Positions 53,842 through 62,930 of a stretch of 64,000 nt of DNA are shown piece by piece. Both the position numbers and the translations under genes were made by a program. This DNA is from Kaistia adipata DSM 17808 (GTDB lineage: Bacteria; Pseudomonadota; Alphaproteobacteria; Rhizobiales; Kaistiaceae), in assembly GCF_000423225.1 (NCBI RefSeq), contig NZ_AUHO01000007.1, positions 186,001 to 250,000 of the forward strand. Reading direction: 5' to 3'. Numbering within the stretch: the stretch's first letter is position 1; the number at the start of each line of letters is the position of its first letter. The notes under the pieces were generated by a model. The model did no database searches. It saw nothing but the letters and a program-made list of their open reading frames with translations, and was not told where the DNA came from.

Positions 53842-54594
53842 GTGGCCAAAGGGTATCCATCAGAGCTTCGGCAGCAGGTTGTCGTCTTCCTGGATGAAGG
53901 ACATACCGTGCGCCAGGCGGCCGAGCATTTCGGTGTCAGCCCCAGTTTTGCGGCGAAGGCGCGCAAGAAGCAGGCCGAGCAGGCGGAGGCGGAGCTCCCA
54001 CTCGAGGTTGCGGCCGCGGAGGAGGCCAGCGCGCCGATCCTCGACGCCGAGATAACGGCCATGGACCTGGCCGACTTCCTCGGCGTTTCGAAGCGGGCGA
54101 TCTCGGATTTCGCGGACCGTGGAATCATCGCGAAGACAGGGCGGAATCGCTTCGACCTTCGGCGGTCCGTCCAGCTGTACTGCGACCACCTGCGCGGCGT
54201 CGCCGCCGGTCGAGGTGGCGATGCCGGCGACGCCCTGTCGACGGAGCGTGCCAGGCTGGCGCGGGAGCAGGCGGACAAGGTGGCCATGGAAAATGCCGCC
54301 AGCCGCCGGGAACTGATCACTGTCACCGAGGTGCGCGGCGAATGGGTCGCCATCGCGAGGCGGATCCGCAACATGATGATGTCGGTTCCGTCGCGTTGCC
54401 GGCAGCAACTGCCGCATCTCACCACCTTCGACGTCGACCTGATCGACAGGGAAATCCGCACGGCGCTGACCGAGCTTGGTGAAAGGGACTATGACGGCGC
54501 TGGCAACACTGCGGCGCGCGGTGTGGGAAGCGATCACGCCGCCGGCGAAGCTCAAGCTCTCGGAGTGGATCGAGCAGACGGTCTATCTGCCTGA
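53842..54594 (+). CDS. Terminase small subunit, Nu1-like
   Basis: 250 residues from a GTG at 53842. The protein binds the packaging site and brings DNA to the large subunit. Two helix-turn-helix regions are visible: ELRQQVVVFLDEGHTVRQAA at the N-terminus and LADFLGVSKRAISDFADRG in the middle, the latter typical of Nu1. The C-terminal 34 residues overlap the large-subunit gene by 104 bases, unusually long. It is followed by a GpA-type terminase, matching the pair. Confidence 0.8.
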   Translation: MAKGYPSELRQQVVVFLDEGHTVRQAAEHFGVSPSFAAKARKKQAEQAEAELPLEVAAAEEASAPILDAEITAMDLADFLGVSKRAISDFADRGIIAKTGRNRFDLRRSVQLYCDHLRGVAAGRGGDAGDALSTERARLAREQADKVAMENAASRRELITVTEVRGEWVAIARRIRNMMMSVPSRCRQQLPHLTTFDVDLIDREIRTALTELGERDYDGAGNTAARGVGSDHAAGEAQALGVDRADGLSA

Positions 54595-56290
54595 CGGCGT
54601 GTCATCACTGACGGGCCGTGTCCGGCTGTGGCCGCCGCAGCGCGAGATCGCCGATGCGATCGGGGACAGCGCGATCGAGCGCGTCACGCTGGTAAAGCCG
54701 GTCCGCGTCGGTTTCACGACGTTGCTGACGAGCGCGATGGCAAGTTTCTGCTCGAATGACCCGTCGCCGATCCTGTCGCTGCTGCCGACCGAGGCCGACT
54801 GCCGCGACTACATGGTTTCCGACGTCGAGCCGATCTTCGACGCCTCGCCCGCCTTGAACGGGCTGCTGACGGGAGACGTGGACGAGGGGGGCAGGAATAC
54901 GCTGCTGTCTCGTCGCTTTCCAGGTGGCTCGCTCAAGGTGATCGCGGCCAAGGCGCCGCGCAACCTTCGCCGCCACAACGTCCGCATCCTCTTCATTGAC
55001 GAGGCGGACGGCATGGCCCCGACGAAGGAAGGCTCGCCGATCATCCTCGCCGAACGCCGGACGCTGTCCTTCGCCGATCGCAAGATCGTGATGGGCTCGA
55101 CGCCGGTCTACGAGGAAACCAGCCATGTGCTGCAGGCATACGAGCAGTCCGATGGCAGGATCTTCGAGGTGCCGTGCGTTCGCTGCGGTGTCTTCTATGA
55201 GATCCATTGGAAGGACATCCGATGGCCCGAGGGAGATCCGCACAAAGCGGAGCTTGTTTGTCCGCAGTGCGATTCTGCGATCCATGAGCGACACAAGCTG
55301 GAAATGGTGGAGGCCGGCATCTGGAGCCGTACGCGCCCAGAAATAACGGACCACGCCGGCTTCCGCATGAATGCCCTCATCTCGCTGCTGCCGAACGCAT
55401 CGTGGGGGCGCCTGGCGAAGGAGTTCGTCGGCGCGAAGAATGATCCGTCGAAGCTCCAGACCTTCGTCAACACCATCCTGGCGCAGGGCTGGAAGGAAAA
55501 CGCGGACGAGCTCGATGACGTCGAGCTGTCGGGCCGGGTCGAGGATTTCGGTCTTGTCGAGGGCGGCGAGGACGGCACGTCGGGCATACCGGTCGAAGTC
55601 TTGATCATCACTGCCGGCGTTGACGTGCAGGATGATCGCCTCGAGGTGACACTGATCGGGTGGGACAAGGACGGCATCCCCTACGCGCTCGGGCATTTCG
55701 TCATCTGGGGCCGCTACGACGATCATACGACCTGGGCGGAGCTCGACGTGCTTCTGGCCACGAGCTGGGATCATCCGCTCGGCGGCAAGATCAAGGTGGA
55801 TGCCACCTGCATCGACAGTTCCGATGGCGAGACCATGGAGACGGTCTATCGCTATGCCTTCCCCCGCTTCCGGCGGCGCGTCTATGCGATCAAGGGCGCG
55901 GCCGGAAACCGGCCGTGGATCGAGCGCTCCAAGTCGACCGTGCGGGGCGGCAAGCTGTTCATCGTCGGCGTCGAGGGCATCAAGAGCCATATCTTCGGGC
56001 GCCTGGCGCGCACGAAATCCATGCGGTTCTCCAAGAGCCTGCCGGCGGTGTGGTTCGAGCAGCTCGTCGGCGAGCAGATGGTCGTCCGCTATGCACGCGG
56101 CCAGCCGAGCCGGCAGTTCATCCCTGTGCCAGGGCGGCGGCATGAGGCGCTTGATTGCACGGTCTACGCCTTCGCCGCCCGGCAGATGGTCAACGCGAAC
56201 TGGATGCATCGAGAGGGCGAGCTGTCGACGCCGCCCGAGATCAAGCCGGTTTCCAGAGTTCCCCAGATCGCACCTTCGGAGTGGTTATAG
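54491..56290 (+). CDS. Terminase large subunit, GpA family
   Basis: ATP-driven packaging motor and nuclease, 599 residues. The ATPase half has a degenerate Walker-A-like LVKPVRVGFTTLL and Walker B ILFIDEADGM. A zinc cluster CVRCGVFYE with CPQCDSAIHE follows. The nuclease half has DVQDDRLEV and KVDATCIDSSDGETM acidic residues. The ATG at 54491 comes after GAAAGGG. Together with Nu1 it identifies a cos-type, lambda-like packaging system. Confidence 0.93.
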   Translation: MTALATLRRAVWEAITPPAKLKLSEWIEQTVYLPDGVSSLTGRVRLWPPQREIADAIGDSAIERVTLVKPVRVGFTTLLTSAMASFCSNDPSPILSLLPTEADCRDYMVSDVEPIFDASPALNGLLTGDVDEGGRNTLLSRRFPGGSLKVIAAKAPRNLRRHNVRILFIDEADGMAPTKEGSPIILAERRTLSFADRKIVMGSTPVYEETSHVLQAYEQSDGRIFEVPCVRCGVFYEIHWKDIRWPEGDPHKAELVCPQCDSAIHERHKLEMVEAGIWSRTRPEITDHAGFRMNALISLLPNASWGRLAKEFVGAKNDPSKLQTFVNTILAQGWKENADELDDVELSGRVEDFGLVEGGEDGTSGIPVEVLIITAGVDVQDDRLEVTLIGWDKDGIPYALGHFVIWGRYDDHTTWAELDVLLATSWDHPLGGKIKVDATCIDSSDGETMETVYRYAFPRFRRRVYAIKGAAGNRPWIERSKSTVRGGKLFIVGVEGIKSHIFGRLARTKSMRFSKSLPAVWFEQLVGEQMVVRYARGQPSRQFIPVPGRRHEALDCTVYAFAARQMVNANWMHREGELSTPPEIKPVSRVPQIAPSEWL

Positions 56291-56292
56291 CC

Positions 56293-56484
56293 GTGGCCTC
56301 AATCGACGAGCAGATCGCTGCCCTTTCCGACGCGATCGCGCAGGGCGCGAAGCGGGTGGTCTTCCATTCCGGCGGGACACGCCGGGAGGTCGAGTATCAT
56401 TCACTGAAGGATATGCGCGAGGCGCTGGCAGCCTTGCAGGCACAGAAGTCCGGTGCCTCCCGCATCATCCTGGCGGCGTTCTGA
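56293..56484 (+). CDS. Head-tail joining protein gpW-like
   Basis: 63 residues from a GTG at 56293. Size and pattern (SDAIAQGAKRVVFHSGGTRR, EVEYHSLKDMREALAAL) match phage gpW, which plugs the portal. The position between terminase and portal is that of lambda W. Its stop shares a base with the portal ATG. Confidence 0.8.
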   Translation: MASIDEQIAALSDAIAQGAKRVVFHSGGTRREVEYHSLKDMREALAALQAQKSGASRIILAAF

Positions 56485-58001
56485 TGACGAGGGCGAATTT
56501 CATCGATCGCGCCGTCGGCTGGATCGCGCCGCAGGCAGGTCTTCGCCGCATCCGGCACCGCGCCGCCATGGATGTCCTGACGAGGGATTATGCCGGCGCT
56601 GATCGCGGCCGGTTGAAGGCGTCGATCCGGGCGCCGTCGACCTCCGCCGATGCGGAGGTCTCGAAGGCCAGCCGCCTGCTGCGGGACCGCATGCGGGACC
56701 TGGTGCGCAACAACCCGCACGCCGCCAATGCGCTCTCGGTTCTCGTCACCCATGCTGTCGGCGACGGCATCGTGCCGCGGACCAAGGATCCGAAGGTCAA
56801 CGCGCTATTCGCGGCGTGGTCGAAGCGCTGCGATGCGGATGGCTTGCTCGACTTCGCCGGCATCCAGTCGCTGGCCGTGCGTGGCATGTTCGAGTCGGGT
56901 GACGGCCTGGTGCGTCGTCGCCGTCGTCGTGTCGAGGATGGCCTGCCGGTTCCGCTACAGCTGCAGGTGCTGGAAACGGACCTGATCGACAGCAGCAAAG
57001 ACGGCATCCAGTCCGGCGGCGGGGTCGTCATCCAGGGGATCGAGTTCGATGCGATCCGCAAGCGCCGCGCCTATTGGATGTTCGGCGCGCATCCCGGCAA
57101 CTCGTTCTTCGACCCGCTCTTGTCGATCAAGTCGAACCCGGTCCCGGCCGAGGATATCGCCCACGTCTACGAGCGGCAGCGTCCGCAGGTTCGCGGAATT
57201 CCGTGGGGCTCGCCGGTGATCGCCGATCTCTATGACCTCGCCAGCTACGAGCAGGCCGAACTGGTCAGGAAAAAGCTGGAGGCCTGCCTCGTCGGCGTCG
57301 TCACGGGTGGCGATATCAACGATCCAATCGGCATGGAGATGAGCGGCGCCGATGGGCAGCCGCTACCGGCCGGTGTCTACAATGCCCGGGGAGCCCGTGT
57401 CGAAAAGTTCGAGCCGGGCATGTTCTACAATGCGGTCGGTGGCAAGGACATCAAGTTCAGCCAGCCCGCGGCGACTGGGTCCTACGACGCCTACAAGACG
57501 TCGATGCTGCATACCATCGCCGCCGGCTTCCGCGTTCCCCATGCCCTGCTGTCGGGGCGCCTCGACAAGATCAACTATTCGTCCAGCAAGGTCGGGATTG
57601 AGGTGTTCAACCGGATGATCTCGGCACTGCAGTGGCAGGTCATCATCCCCATGCTCTGCGAGCCGATCTGGCGGTGGTTCCTCGAGGCGGCGTATTTCGC
57701 CGGGCTGATCGACCACATGAACCATGAGGCCGAGTGGTCGCCGCCCAGACCCTATTCGGCGGATCCGGGCCGCGACGTGAACGCGAAGCTGGCGGAGGTG
57801 CGGGCCGGCTTCAAGTCGCTGTCCGCGGCCATCGCCGAGACGGGCTACAACCCGGATGACGTGCTCGCCCAGATCGCCGAGGACAACAAGAAGCTCGACA
57901 AGCTCGGCATCATCCTGGACAGCGATCCGCGTCGCATTTCGCAGGCCGGCCAGGTCCAGCAGCAGATCGACGACAAGGCCGATAGCGAGGACACGCCATG
58001 A
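56484..58001 (+). CDS. Portal protein, lambda family
   Basis: 505-residue portal subunit that forms the dodecameric DNA gate. Typical segments are RMRDLVRNNPHAANALSVLV, the Glu-rich VRGMFESGDGLVRRR, HVYERQRPQVRGIPWGSPVI and RLDKINYSSSKVGIEVFNRMI. The C-terminus is Gln/Asp-rich. The gene overlaps gpW by one base and the protease by four. Confidence 0.93.
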   Translation: MTRANFIDRAVGWIAPQAGLRRIRHRAAMDVLTRDYAGADRGRLKASIRAPSTSADAEVSKASRLLRDRMRDLVRNNPHAANALSVLVTHAVGDGIVPRTKDPKVNALFAAWSKRCDADGLLDFAGIQSLAVRGMFESGDGLVRRRRRRVEDGLPVPLQLQVLETDLIDSSKDGIQSGGGVVIQGIEFDAIRKRRAYWMFGAHPGNSFFDPLLSIKSNPVPAEDIAHVYERQRPQVRGIPWGSPVIADLYDLASYEQAELVRKKLEACLVGVVTGGDINDPIGMEMSGADGQPLPAGVYNARGARVEKFEPGMFYNAVGGKDIKFSQPAATGSYDAYKTSMLHTIAAGFRVPHALLSGRLDKINYSSSKVGIEVFNRMISALQWQVIIPMLCEPIWRWFLEAAYFAGLIDHMNHEAEWSPPRPYSADPGRDVNAKLAEVRAGFKSLSAAIAETGYNPDDVLAQIAEDNKKLDKLGIILDSDPRRISQAGQVQQQIDDKADSEDTP

Positions 58002-58648
58002 GCCAACAGCAATCCCGAAGGATGCCGGAAGCCTTGCCGCTTCAGGTGCGTCAGCAGTCGATCGGTCGGGACACGATCGATATCGAAGCGCGCACTGTCA
58101 CGCTGGTATTCACGACGGGCGCGACCGTGCGTCGTCGTCGCTATGCGGGCTGGGACACGGTCGTTCCCTTCGATGAGACCCTTGTGGTCAGCAGCGCGGC
58201 AATCGACCTCTCCCGCATGAATGCCGGCGCCCCGGTGCTCGACAGCCATTCGACCTACACGACCTTCTCGCAGGTCGGCGTTGTCGAGCGTGCCTGGATT
58301 GAGGGGAAGGAGGGCAAGGCAACTGTCCGCTTCCCAGCCGCCGGCCTCGACGAGCGCGCCGATCGCATGTTTGGCCTGGTCTCCGACGGCATCATCAAGA
58401 ATGTCTCGGTCGGCTACTCGATCGACAAGATCCGCGTCGTCGAGCCGGAGAAGAAGGGGCAGGTCGAGCAGCACATCGTCGAGCGCTGGACGCCGAGCGA
58501 GATCTCGTTCGTCACGGTACCCGCCGATGTCGGCGCGCAGGTGAGGGCCGCTGCCCCGATCTTCCCCGTCGAGTTCGCGGATCGCGGCGGCATCGCGGCC
58601 GCGGCGCTCGCCCGCATGCGCATGCGCAGCCGGGCCTTGGGCTTTTAG
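57998..58648 (+). CDS. Prohead serine protease
   Basis: 216-residue maturation protease of the HK97/S78 group. The catalytic His is probably in VLDSHSTYTTF and the Ser in VSVGYSIDK; WTPSEISFVTVPADVGA is a family hallmark. It should cleave the scaffold part of the capsid protein encoded next. Start overlaps the portal stop as ATGA. Confidence 0.88.
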   Translation: MSQQQSRRMPEALPLQVRQQSIGRDTIDIEARTVTLVFTTGATVRRRRYAGWDTVVPFDETLVVSSAAIDLSRMNAGAPVLDSHSTYTTFSQVGVVERAWIEGKEGKATVRFPAAGLDERADRMFGLVSDGIIKNVSVGYSIDKIRVVEPEKKGQVEQHIVERWTPSEISFVTVPADVGAQVRAAAPIFPVEFADRGGIAAAALARMRMRSRALGF

Positions 58649-58754
58649 CCCGGCTCCTCACTGAAATTCATCTCCTGTCGATTACCGCCAGCCTGGCGGA
58701 ACGCCGTCGCCTGCCCTTCGGCAAGGCAAACCTCAAGACGAAAGGAATGTCCCG

Positions 58755-60251
58755 ATGCGGACCCTGAAGCAGCTGCGGGCGGCGCTTGCGACGCTCAACG
58801 CGCGTGCCGCCGCCAAGCTTGGCGAGATCGATAACGGCATGGAGGCGGACGCCGTCCGCGCCATCGAACAGGATCACGAGGGCATCCTCGCCGAGATCGA
58901 GGAGGTCAAGGCCGAGATCGCCGAGCGCGAGGCCGAAGAGGGCGAGACCCGGTCCCGTCCTGGCTCCGGCTCCGCTGCCGAGGCTGCGGCGCTGGCTGTT
59001 CGCTCCGAGCGCGAGCGCGTTTCGACCATCACGGACCTTGCCCAGCGGGCCCGTGCGCCGGAGCTCGGTGCGGAGCATGTCCGCTCCGGTACTGCCGTGG
59101 ATGACTTCCGCGCCGCGCTCCTCGAGCACATGGTCGCGCAGGAGGCGGCGGCGCCGACCGACAGCAACGTCCGCGCCCAGGTCGGCATGGAAGAGGCGGA
59201 GAAGCGTCGCGGCCTCATGGTCGAGGCGCTCTCCTACGGCCTTGGCGCGCCCCTTCCGCAGTCCGGGCCGAGCGAAGGTGCCCGCCAGTATATGGGCCGT
59301 GGCCTCGTCGATCTCGCCGCCGACAGCGTGAACTTCCGCGGCGGGCGCATGCTCAATGCGCGCCAGGTCGACGACATCTTCACCCGTGCCTCCCACTCGA
59401 CGTCGGACTTCCCGATCATCTTCGAGGGCGCCATCAATCGCACGCTGGAGCAGCGCTACGCGCTGGCGCAGCCGACGTTCAAGCGCTTCGCCCGCAAGCG
59501 CAATTTCCGCGACTTCCGGCCCGACACGACCGTCAAGATCGGCGATTTCCCGATGCTACAGCAGGTCCTGGAGACGGGCGAGATCAAGTATGGCAGCTTC
59601 TCCGAGGGCAAGGAGCAGGTGCGGGCCTTCAGCTACGCCATCGCGCTCCGCGTCACCCGGCAGATGCTGATCAATGACGATCTCGGCGCGATCAGCGAAC
59701 TGCTCTCGAGCTACGGCGCCTCGGTGGCGCTGTTCGAGGAGGTGACGTTCTACGCGACCGCCTTCAATGGCAAGCTCGCCGACAACAAGGATGTGTTCCA
59801 CGCGGACCACGCCAACCTCGCCGCCGCCGGCACCGCGATCGACGTCGACAATGTCGGCAAGGCACGCGCGGCGATGTCGAAGCAGAAGAGCTCGTCGGGC
59901 AACCCGCTGCTCTCGAACTCGCCGAAGATCCTGCTGGTCGGACCCGACAAGCTGACCGAAGCGGAGAAGCTGCTGGCATCGATCACGCCGGCGACGGTTG
60001 CCAACGTCAACATCTTCTCGGGTCGCCTGGAGCCGGTGGAAAGCTCGCAACTCACTGGGAACGCCTGGTATCTGCTCGCGGACCCGGCCGCCGGCTCGAA
60101 CTATCGCTGGGGCTACCTCGAGGGCTACGAGGCGCCGCGCGTCCGCATGGACGAGCCGTTCGGCCAGCAGGGCTTCGCCATGTCGGTCGAGCACGATTTT
60201 GGCTGCGGCGCGACCGATTCCCGCTTCGCCTACAAGAACCCCGGCGCCTAG
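58755..60251 (+). CDS. Major capsid protein with N-terminal scaffold domain
   Basis: 498 residues. The first 140 or so are charged coiled coil (LGEIDNGMEADAVRAIEQDH, LAEIEEVKAEIAEREAE), acting as a delta/scaffold domain removed by the protease. The remainder is an HK97-fold shell protein related to the Mu gpT group, with YALAQPTFKRFARKRNFRDF and SVALFEEVTFYATAFNGKLA. The gap before the gene is 106 bases with no other gene. Confidence 0.88.
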   Translation: MRTLKQLRAALATLNARAAAKLGEIDNGMEADAVRAIEQDHEGILAEIEEVKAEIAEREAEEGETRSRPGSGSAAEAAALAVRSERERVSTITDLAQRARAPELGAEHVRSGTAVDDFRAALLEHMVAQEAAAPTDSNVRAQVGMEEAEKRRGLMVEALSYGLGAPLPQSGPSEGARQYMGRGLVDLAADSVNFRGGRMLNARQVDDIFTRASHSTSDFPIIFEGAINRTLEQRYALAQPTFKRFARKRNFRDFRPDTTVKIGDFPMLQQVLETGEIKYGSFSEGKEQVRAFSYAIALRVTRQMLINDDLGAISELLSSYGASVALFEEVTFYATAFNGKLADNKDVFHADHANLAAAGTAIDVDNVGKARAAMSKQKSSSGNPLLSNSPKILLVGPDKLTEAEKLLASITPATVANVNIFSGRLEPVESSQLTGNAWYLLADPAAGSNYRWGYLEGYEAPRVRMDEPFGQQGFAMSVEHDFGCGATDSRFAYKNPGA

Positions 60252-60340
60252 CGGCTCCCCCCGCTTTGTCACCCGGCGGGGCCTAGCGCCCCGCCTCGAC
60301 TTCCCGATCCCTCACCTCGATCCCAAAAGGAACCGATGCG

Positions 60341-60664
60341 ATGAAGAACTTCATCCAGCGCGGCGATACCGTCACCGTTGCCGCTCCCGCCGATGTCGTG
60401 TCCGGCGCCGGCGTTCTGGTCGGCAAGCTGTTCGGCGTCGCCGGCTTCGACGCCAAGTCCGGCGAGCCTGTCGAAATCAGTCGCTCCGGCGTCTACGAGC
60501 TCGCCAAGACCTCCGGCCAGGCTTGGACCGTCGGCGCCGTGATCTATTTCGACGGAACGAAGGCGACCACGGCCGACAATTCCGGCGCCAATCCCAAGAT
60601 CGGCTATGCGCTGGCAGCTGCGGCCAATCCGTCGGCGACCGGCGTCGTCCTTCTGTCGGCCTGA
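60341..60664 (+). CDS. DUF2190 decoration or head protein
   Basis: 107 residues of the DUF2190 type (MKNFIQRGDTVTVAAPADVV, GVLVGKLFGVAG, GVYELAKTSGQ), a small beta-rich protein commonly encoded just after the capsid gene and thought to decorate the shell. The 89 bases before it hold nothing else. Confidence 0.85.
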   Translation: MKNFIQRGDTVTVAAPADVVSGAGVLVGKLFGVAGFDAKSGEPVEISRSGVYELAKTSGQAWTVGAVIYFDGTKATTADNSGANPKIGYALAAAANPSATGVVLLSA

Positions 60665-60668
60665 CGAT

Positions 60669-61040
60669 ATGACGGGCTGGCGAGATCTTGAGGCGGCGGT
60701 CGATCGCAGGATCGGCCTCGCCTTTGGTGAGTCGGTTCGCCTGTCCTTCCTGACAGGCGGCGTCGTCGATCCCGCCCGCCCGGCCGTCGACATCGACGCC
60801 GTCCTGCATGTTGGCGGGGATGATTCCAAGCCCGTCGGCGATAACGCCGATCGCTACCGGTCCCGGCTGGCGCTCGGCCAGGCCGAGCTCTTCATCGAAC
60901 GCTCGACCTATGCCGGTCCGATGCCGCGTCAGGGGGACAGTGTCCGCGCCAATGATCGCGCGGGCCGGCCCTGGTTCGAAGTGGCGGTGGTCAGCGATCG
61001 CTATTCGAACCTCATCGTTCTCACGCTCGGAGCCAAGTGA
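60669..61040 (+). CDS. Head-tail adaptor protein
   Basis: 123 residues in the place of lambda FII-type connectors. GESVRLSFLTGGVVDPARPA and RPWFEVAVVSDRYSNLIVLTLG suggest a small beta-barrel adaptor. The stop shares a base with the next ATG. The family assignment is moderate. Confidence 0.6.
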   Translation: MTGWRDLEAAVDRRIGLAFGESVRLSFLTGGVVDPARPAVDIDAVLHVGGDDSKPVGDNADRYRSRLALGQAELFIERSTYAGPMPRQGDSVRANDRAGRPWFEVAVVSDRYSNLIVLTLGAK

Positions 61041-61819
61041 TGCTGGCACGCATTGCGCTGCGGATCGCCACGATCGAGGCTTTGAAGGGCAGGACCCTGG
61101 TCGGCGGCAATGTGCTCGACAGCCAGATCGGCGCGATCGACATCGCCGCCGATGACAGCCTTCGCACCGATCAGGAGAGCCCGTTCGTCGCCGTCTATGT
61201 CGACGGCAGCAAGATCGAGGATCGGATTGATCTCCGATCGCTGCACAAGTCCGGACTGACCGAACTGACGATTGAGGCCGGCATCACGGCAGCAATGACC
61301 GAGACGGATGCCGAGACCGGTGCGAGCACGGTGATCGGGATCGGCATACCGGCCACCGATCCCGCGCTGGAGTTCTTTCTGGACTGTGTCGGTCGGGAGA
61401 TCTCCGCGGCCCTCTCCGACCCCGACAATGCCTGGGCGGAGATCTGGCGCGGTCTGTCGTCCTCGGTCCTGAAGATCGAGAGGAAGCGGACCTCGGACGC
61501 CGCGAGCGGAACGCGCATCGCCGCGCACCAGCTTGTCATCACGCTCGACCTGTTGCCGGATCCGGTCTTCGCCGCGCCGATCGCCCCGACATCGGTATGG
61601 GCGGCGTTCCTCGCCAGGATGGAGGAGACCGGCCATCCCTATCTGGAGAAGCTTCGTGAGCTCCTGGGCGATCCAGCCGGTCGATCCGACGCCGACGCGG
61701 CGCGCCGCCGCTTCGGCTTGACGCTGGACGAGGCGCGCGCTCTGGCCATCCTGCCACCGCTTCCCGCCGAGGCGACGGGTCCGGATATCCTCGGCGTGAC
61801 TGTCACGCAGGCGCCGTAG
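61040..61819 (+). CDS. Phage structural protein, unassigned
   Basis: 259 residues, not recognised. It lies between the head-tail adaptor and baseplate spike, so it is probably a tail terminator or connector. Visible features are a beta-rich N-terminal half (IDIAADDSLRTDQESPFVAVYVDG) and a helical C-terminal extension. The ATG at 61040 overlaps the previous stop by one base. Confidence 0.55.
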   Translation: MLARIALRIATIEALKGRTLVGGNVLDSQIGAIDIAADDSLRTDQESPFVAVYVDGSKIEDRIDLRSLHKSGLTELTIEAGITAAMTETDAETGASTVIGIGIPATDPALEFFLDCVGREISAALSDPDNAWAEIWRGLSSSVLKIERKRTSDAASGTRIAAHQLVITLDLLPDPVFAAPIAPTSVWAAFLARMEETGHPYLEKLRELLGDPAGRSDADAARRRFGLTLDEARALAILPPLPAEATGPDILGVTVTQAP

Positions 61820-61821
61820 CG

Positions 61822-62340
61822 ATGGGCCTCCTCGAACGGATCGTCGAGATCGAGCGCAGGCTCGCCGAGCAGGCCCGGCGGTCGCGCAATCGCCGGCGCA
61901 CCGGAACGGTGACCGTTGTCGACAACGCCAAGGGGCTCGCGCGGGTCCGGATCGGCAATGGCGACAAACCCTATCTCTCGCCTTGGATTCCCTGGAAGGA
62001 GATCTCCGCCGGTGGCACGTCCACGCACATCCCGCCAACGGTCGGCCAGCAGGTGGATGTCGTTTCGGAGAGCGGCGATCTGACCGACGGCGTGATCGAC
62101 TTCTCGACCCATTCGAACGCCAACCCGCGCCCGCATGACGGGCCCGAGGCCGTCATCGTCCATGGCGGAACCCGGATGACCATCGGCAACGGGAAGGTCG
62201 AGATCGTCGGCGATGTCACGATCAAGGGCGCCCTTGCCATTGAGGGGGAGGGCGTCGCGCACAACGGCACGAATATCGGTGACACGCACGTCCATAGCGG
62301 CGTCACCCCCGGCGGGTCCGACACCAAGACCCCGCACTAG
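61822..62340 (+). CDS. Baseplate spike protein gpV
   Basis: 172-residue membrane-piercing spike of P2-like contractile tails. An N-terminal helix and OB-fold (TGTVTVVDNAKGLARVRIGN) lead to a beta-helix (VKIEG-type repeats near KVEIVGDVTIKGALAIEG) and a C-terminal tip DTHVHSGVTPGGSDTKTPH, whose HxH motif binds iron at the apex. Confidence 0.9.
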   Translation: MGLLERIVEIERRLAEQARRSRNRRRTGTVTVVDNAKGLARVRIGNGDKPYLSPWIPWKEISAGGTSTHIPPTVGQQVDVVSESGDLTDGVIDFSTHSNANPRPHDGPEAVIVHGGTRMTIGNGKVEIVGDVTIKGALAIEGEGVAHNGTNIGDTHVHSGVTPGGSDTKTPH

Positions 62341-62365
62341 ATCCATGACCGCAAACGGGAGCCCC

Positions 62366-62545
62366 ATGATGAAGGTCATCGTCAACACGTCCGGATTTTA
62401 TGCCGGGACCTGGCATGCCGCCGGTCCCAAGGCCGTCGAGATGGCCGAGGCCGTGGCGCGGCCGTTCCTGCCGCCCTATGGCGATCAGCTTTCGCTGCCG
62501 AAGGCGGAGCGGGCGGCACCCGCGACCGACAAGAAGGCCGGCTGA
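62366..62545 (+). CDS. Small phage protein between gpV and gp25
   Basis: 59 residues (MMKVIVNTSGFYAGTWHAAG). Unrecognised; the ATG at 62366 has GGGAG at good spacing. An ATG at 62345 would add seven residues. It is one base from the baseplate gp25 gene and may be a small baseplate or tail factor. Confidence 0.5.
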   Translation: MMKVIVNTSGFYAGTWHAAGPKAVEMAEAVARPFLPPYGDQLSLPKAERAAPATDKKAG

Positions 62546-62546
62546 C

Positions 62547-62930
62547 ATGGCGTCCTCCGGCTTCGGTCGCGATGCCGGAGCGGTGCTTTCCGGCTTCGAT
62601 CATGTCCGGCAGTCGATCGGCGTGATCCTGACGACGCCGATCGGTTCCCGCGTCATGCGGCGCGAGTTCGGGTCCGAGCTGTTCGACCTGATCGACCGCC
62701 CGATGACGGATCAGGTCATCCTCGCGATCTATTCCGCGGCTGTGATGGCGATCGCGCGGTGGGAGCCGCGCTATGCGGTTCTCGGCTGCAAGCTGACCAC
62801 GGCGTCGGCCAGCGGCGCCCTCTCTCTCGAATTGTCGGGCGTCTACTACCCGCGAGGCCATCTCGGCGATTTCACGCCTGAAGGCGGCGACGCGTCGATG
62901 ATCATTCCGATTGCCGGGGGCGCGACATGA
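62547..62930 (+). CDS. Baseplate wedge protein gp25/W
   Basis: 127 residues of the GPW_gp25 family. Core motifs are HVRQSIGVILTTPIGSRVMRREFGSELFDLID and an EPR triplet in RWEPRYAVL that is essential in this family. It forms the wedge and nucleates the sheath. Overlaps gpJ by four bases. Confidence 0.9.
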   Translation: MASSGFGRDAGAVLSGFDHVRQSIGVILTTPIGSRVMRREFGSELFDLIDRPMTDQVILAIYSAAVMAIARWEPRYAVLGCKLTTASASGALSLELSGVYYPRGHLGDFTPEGGDASMIIPIAGGAT

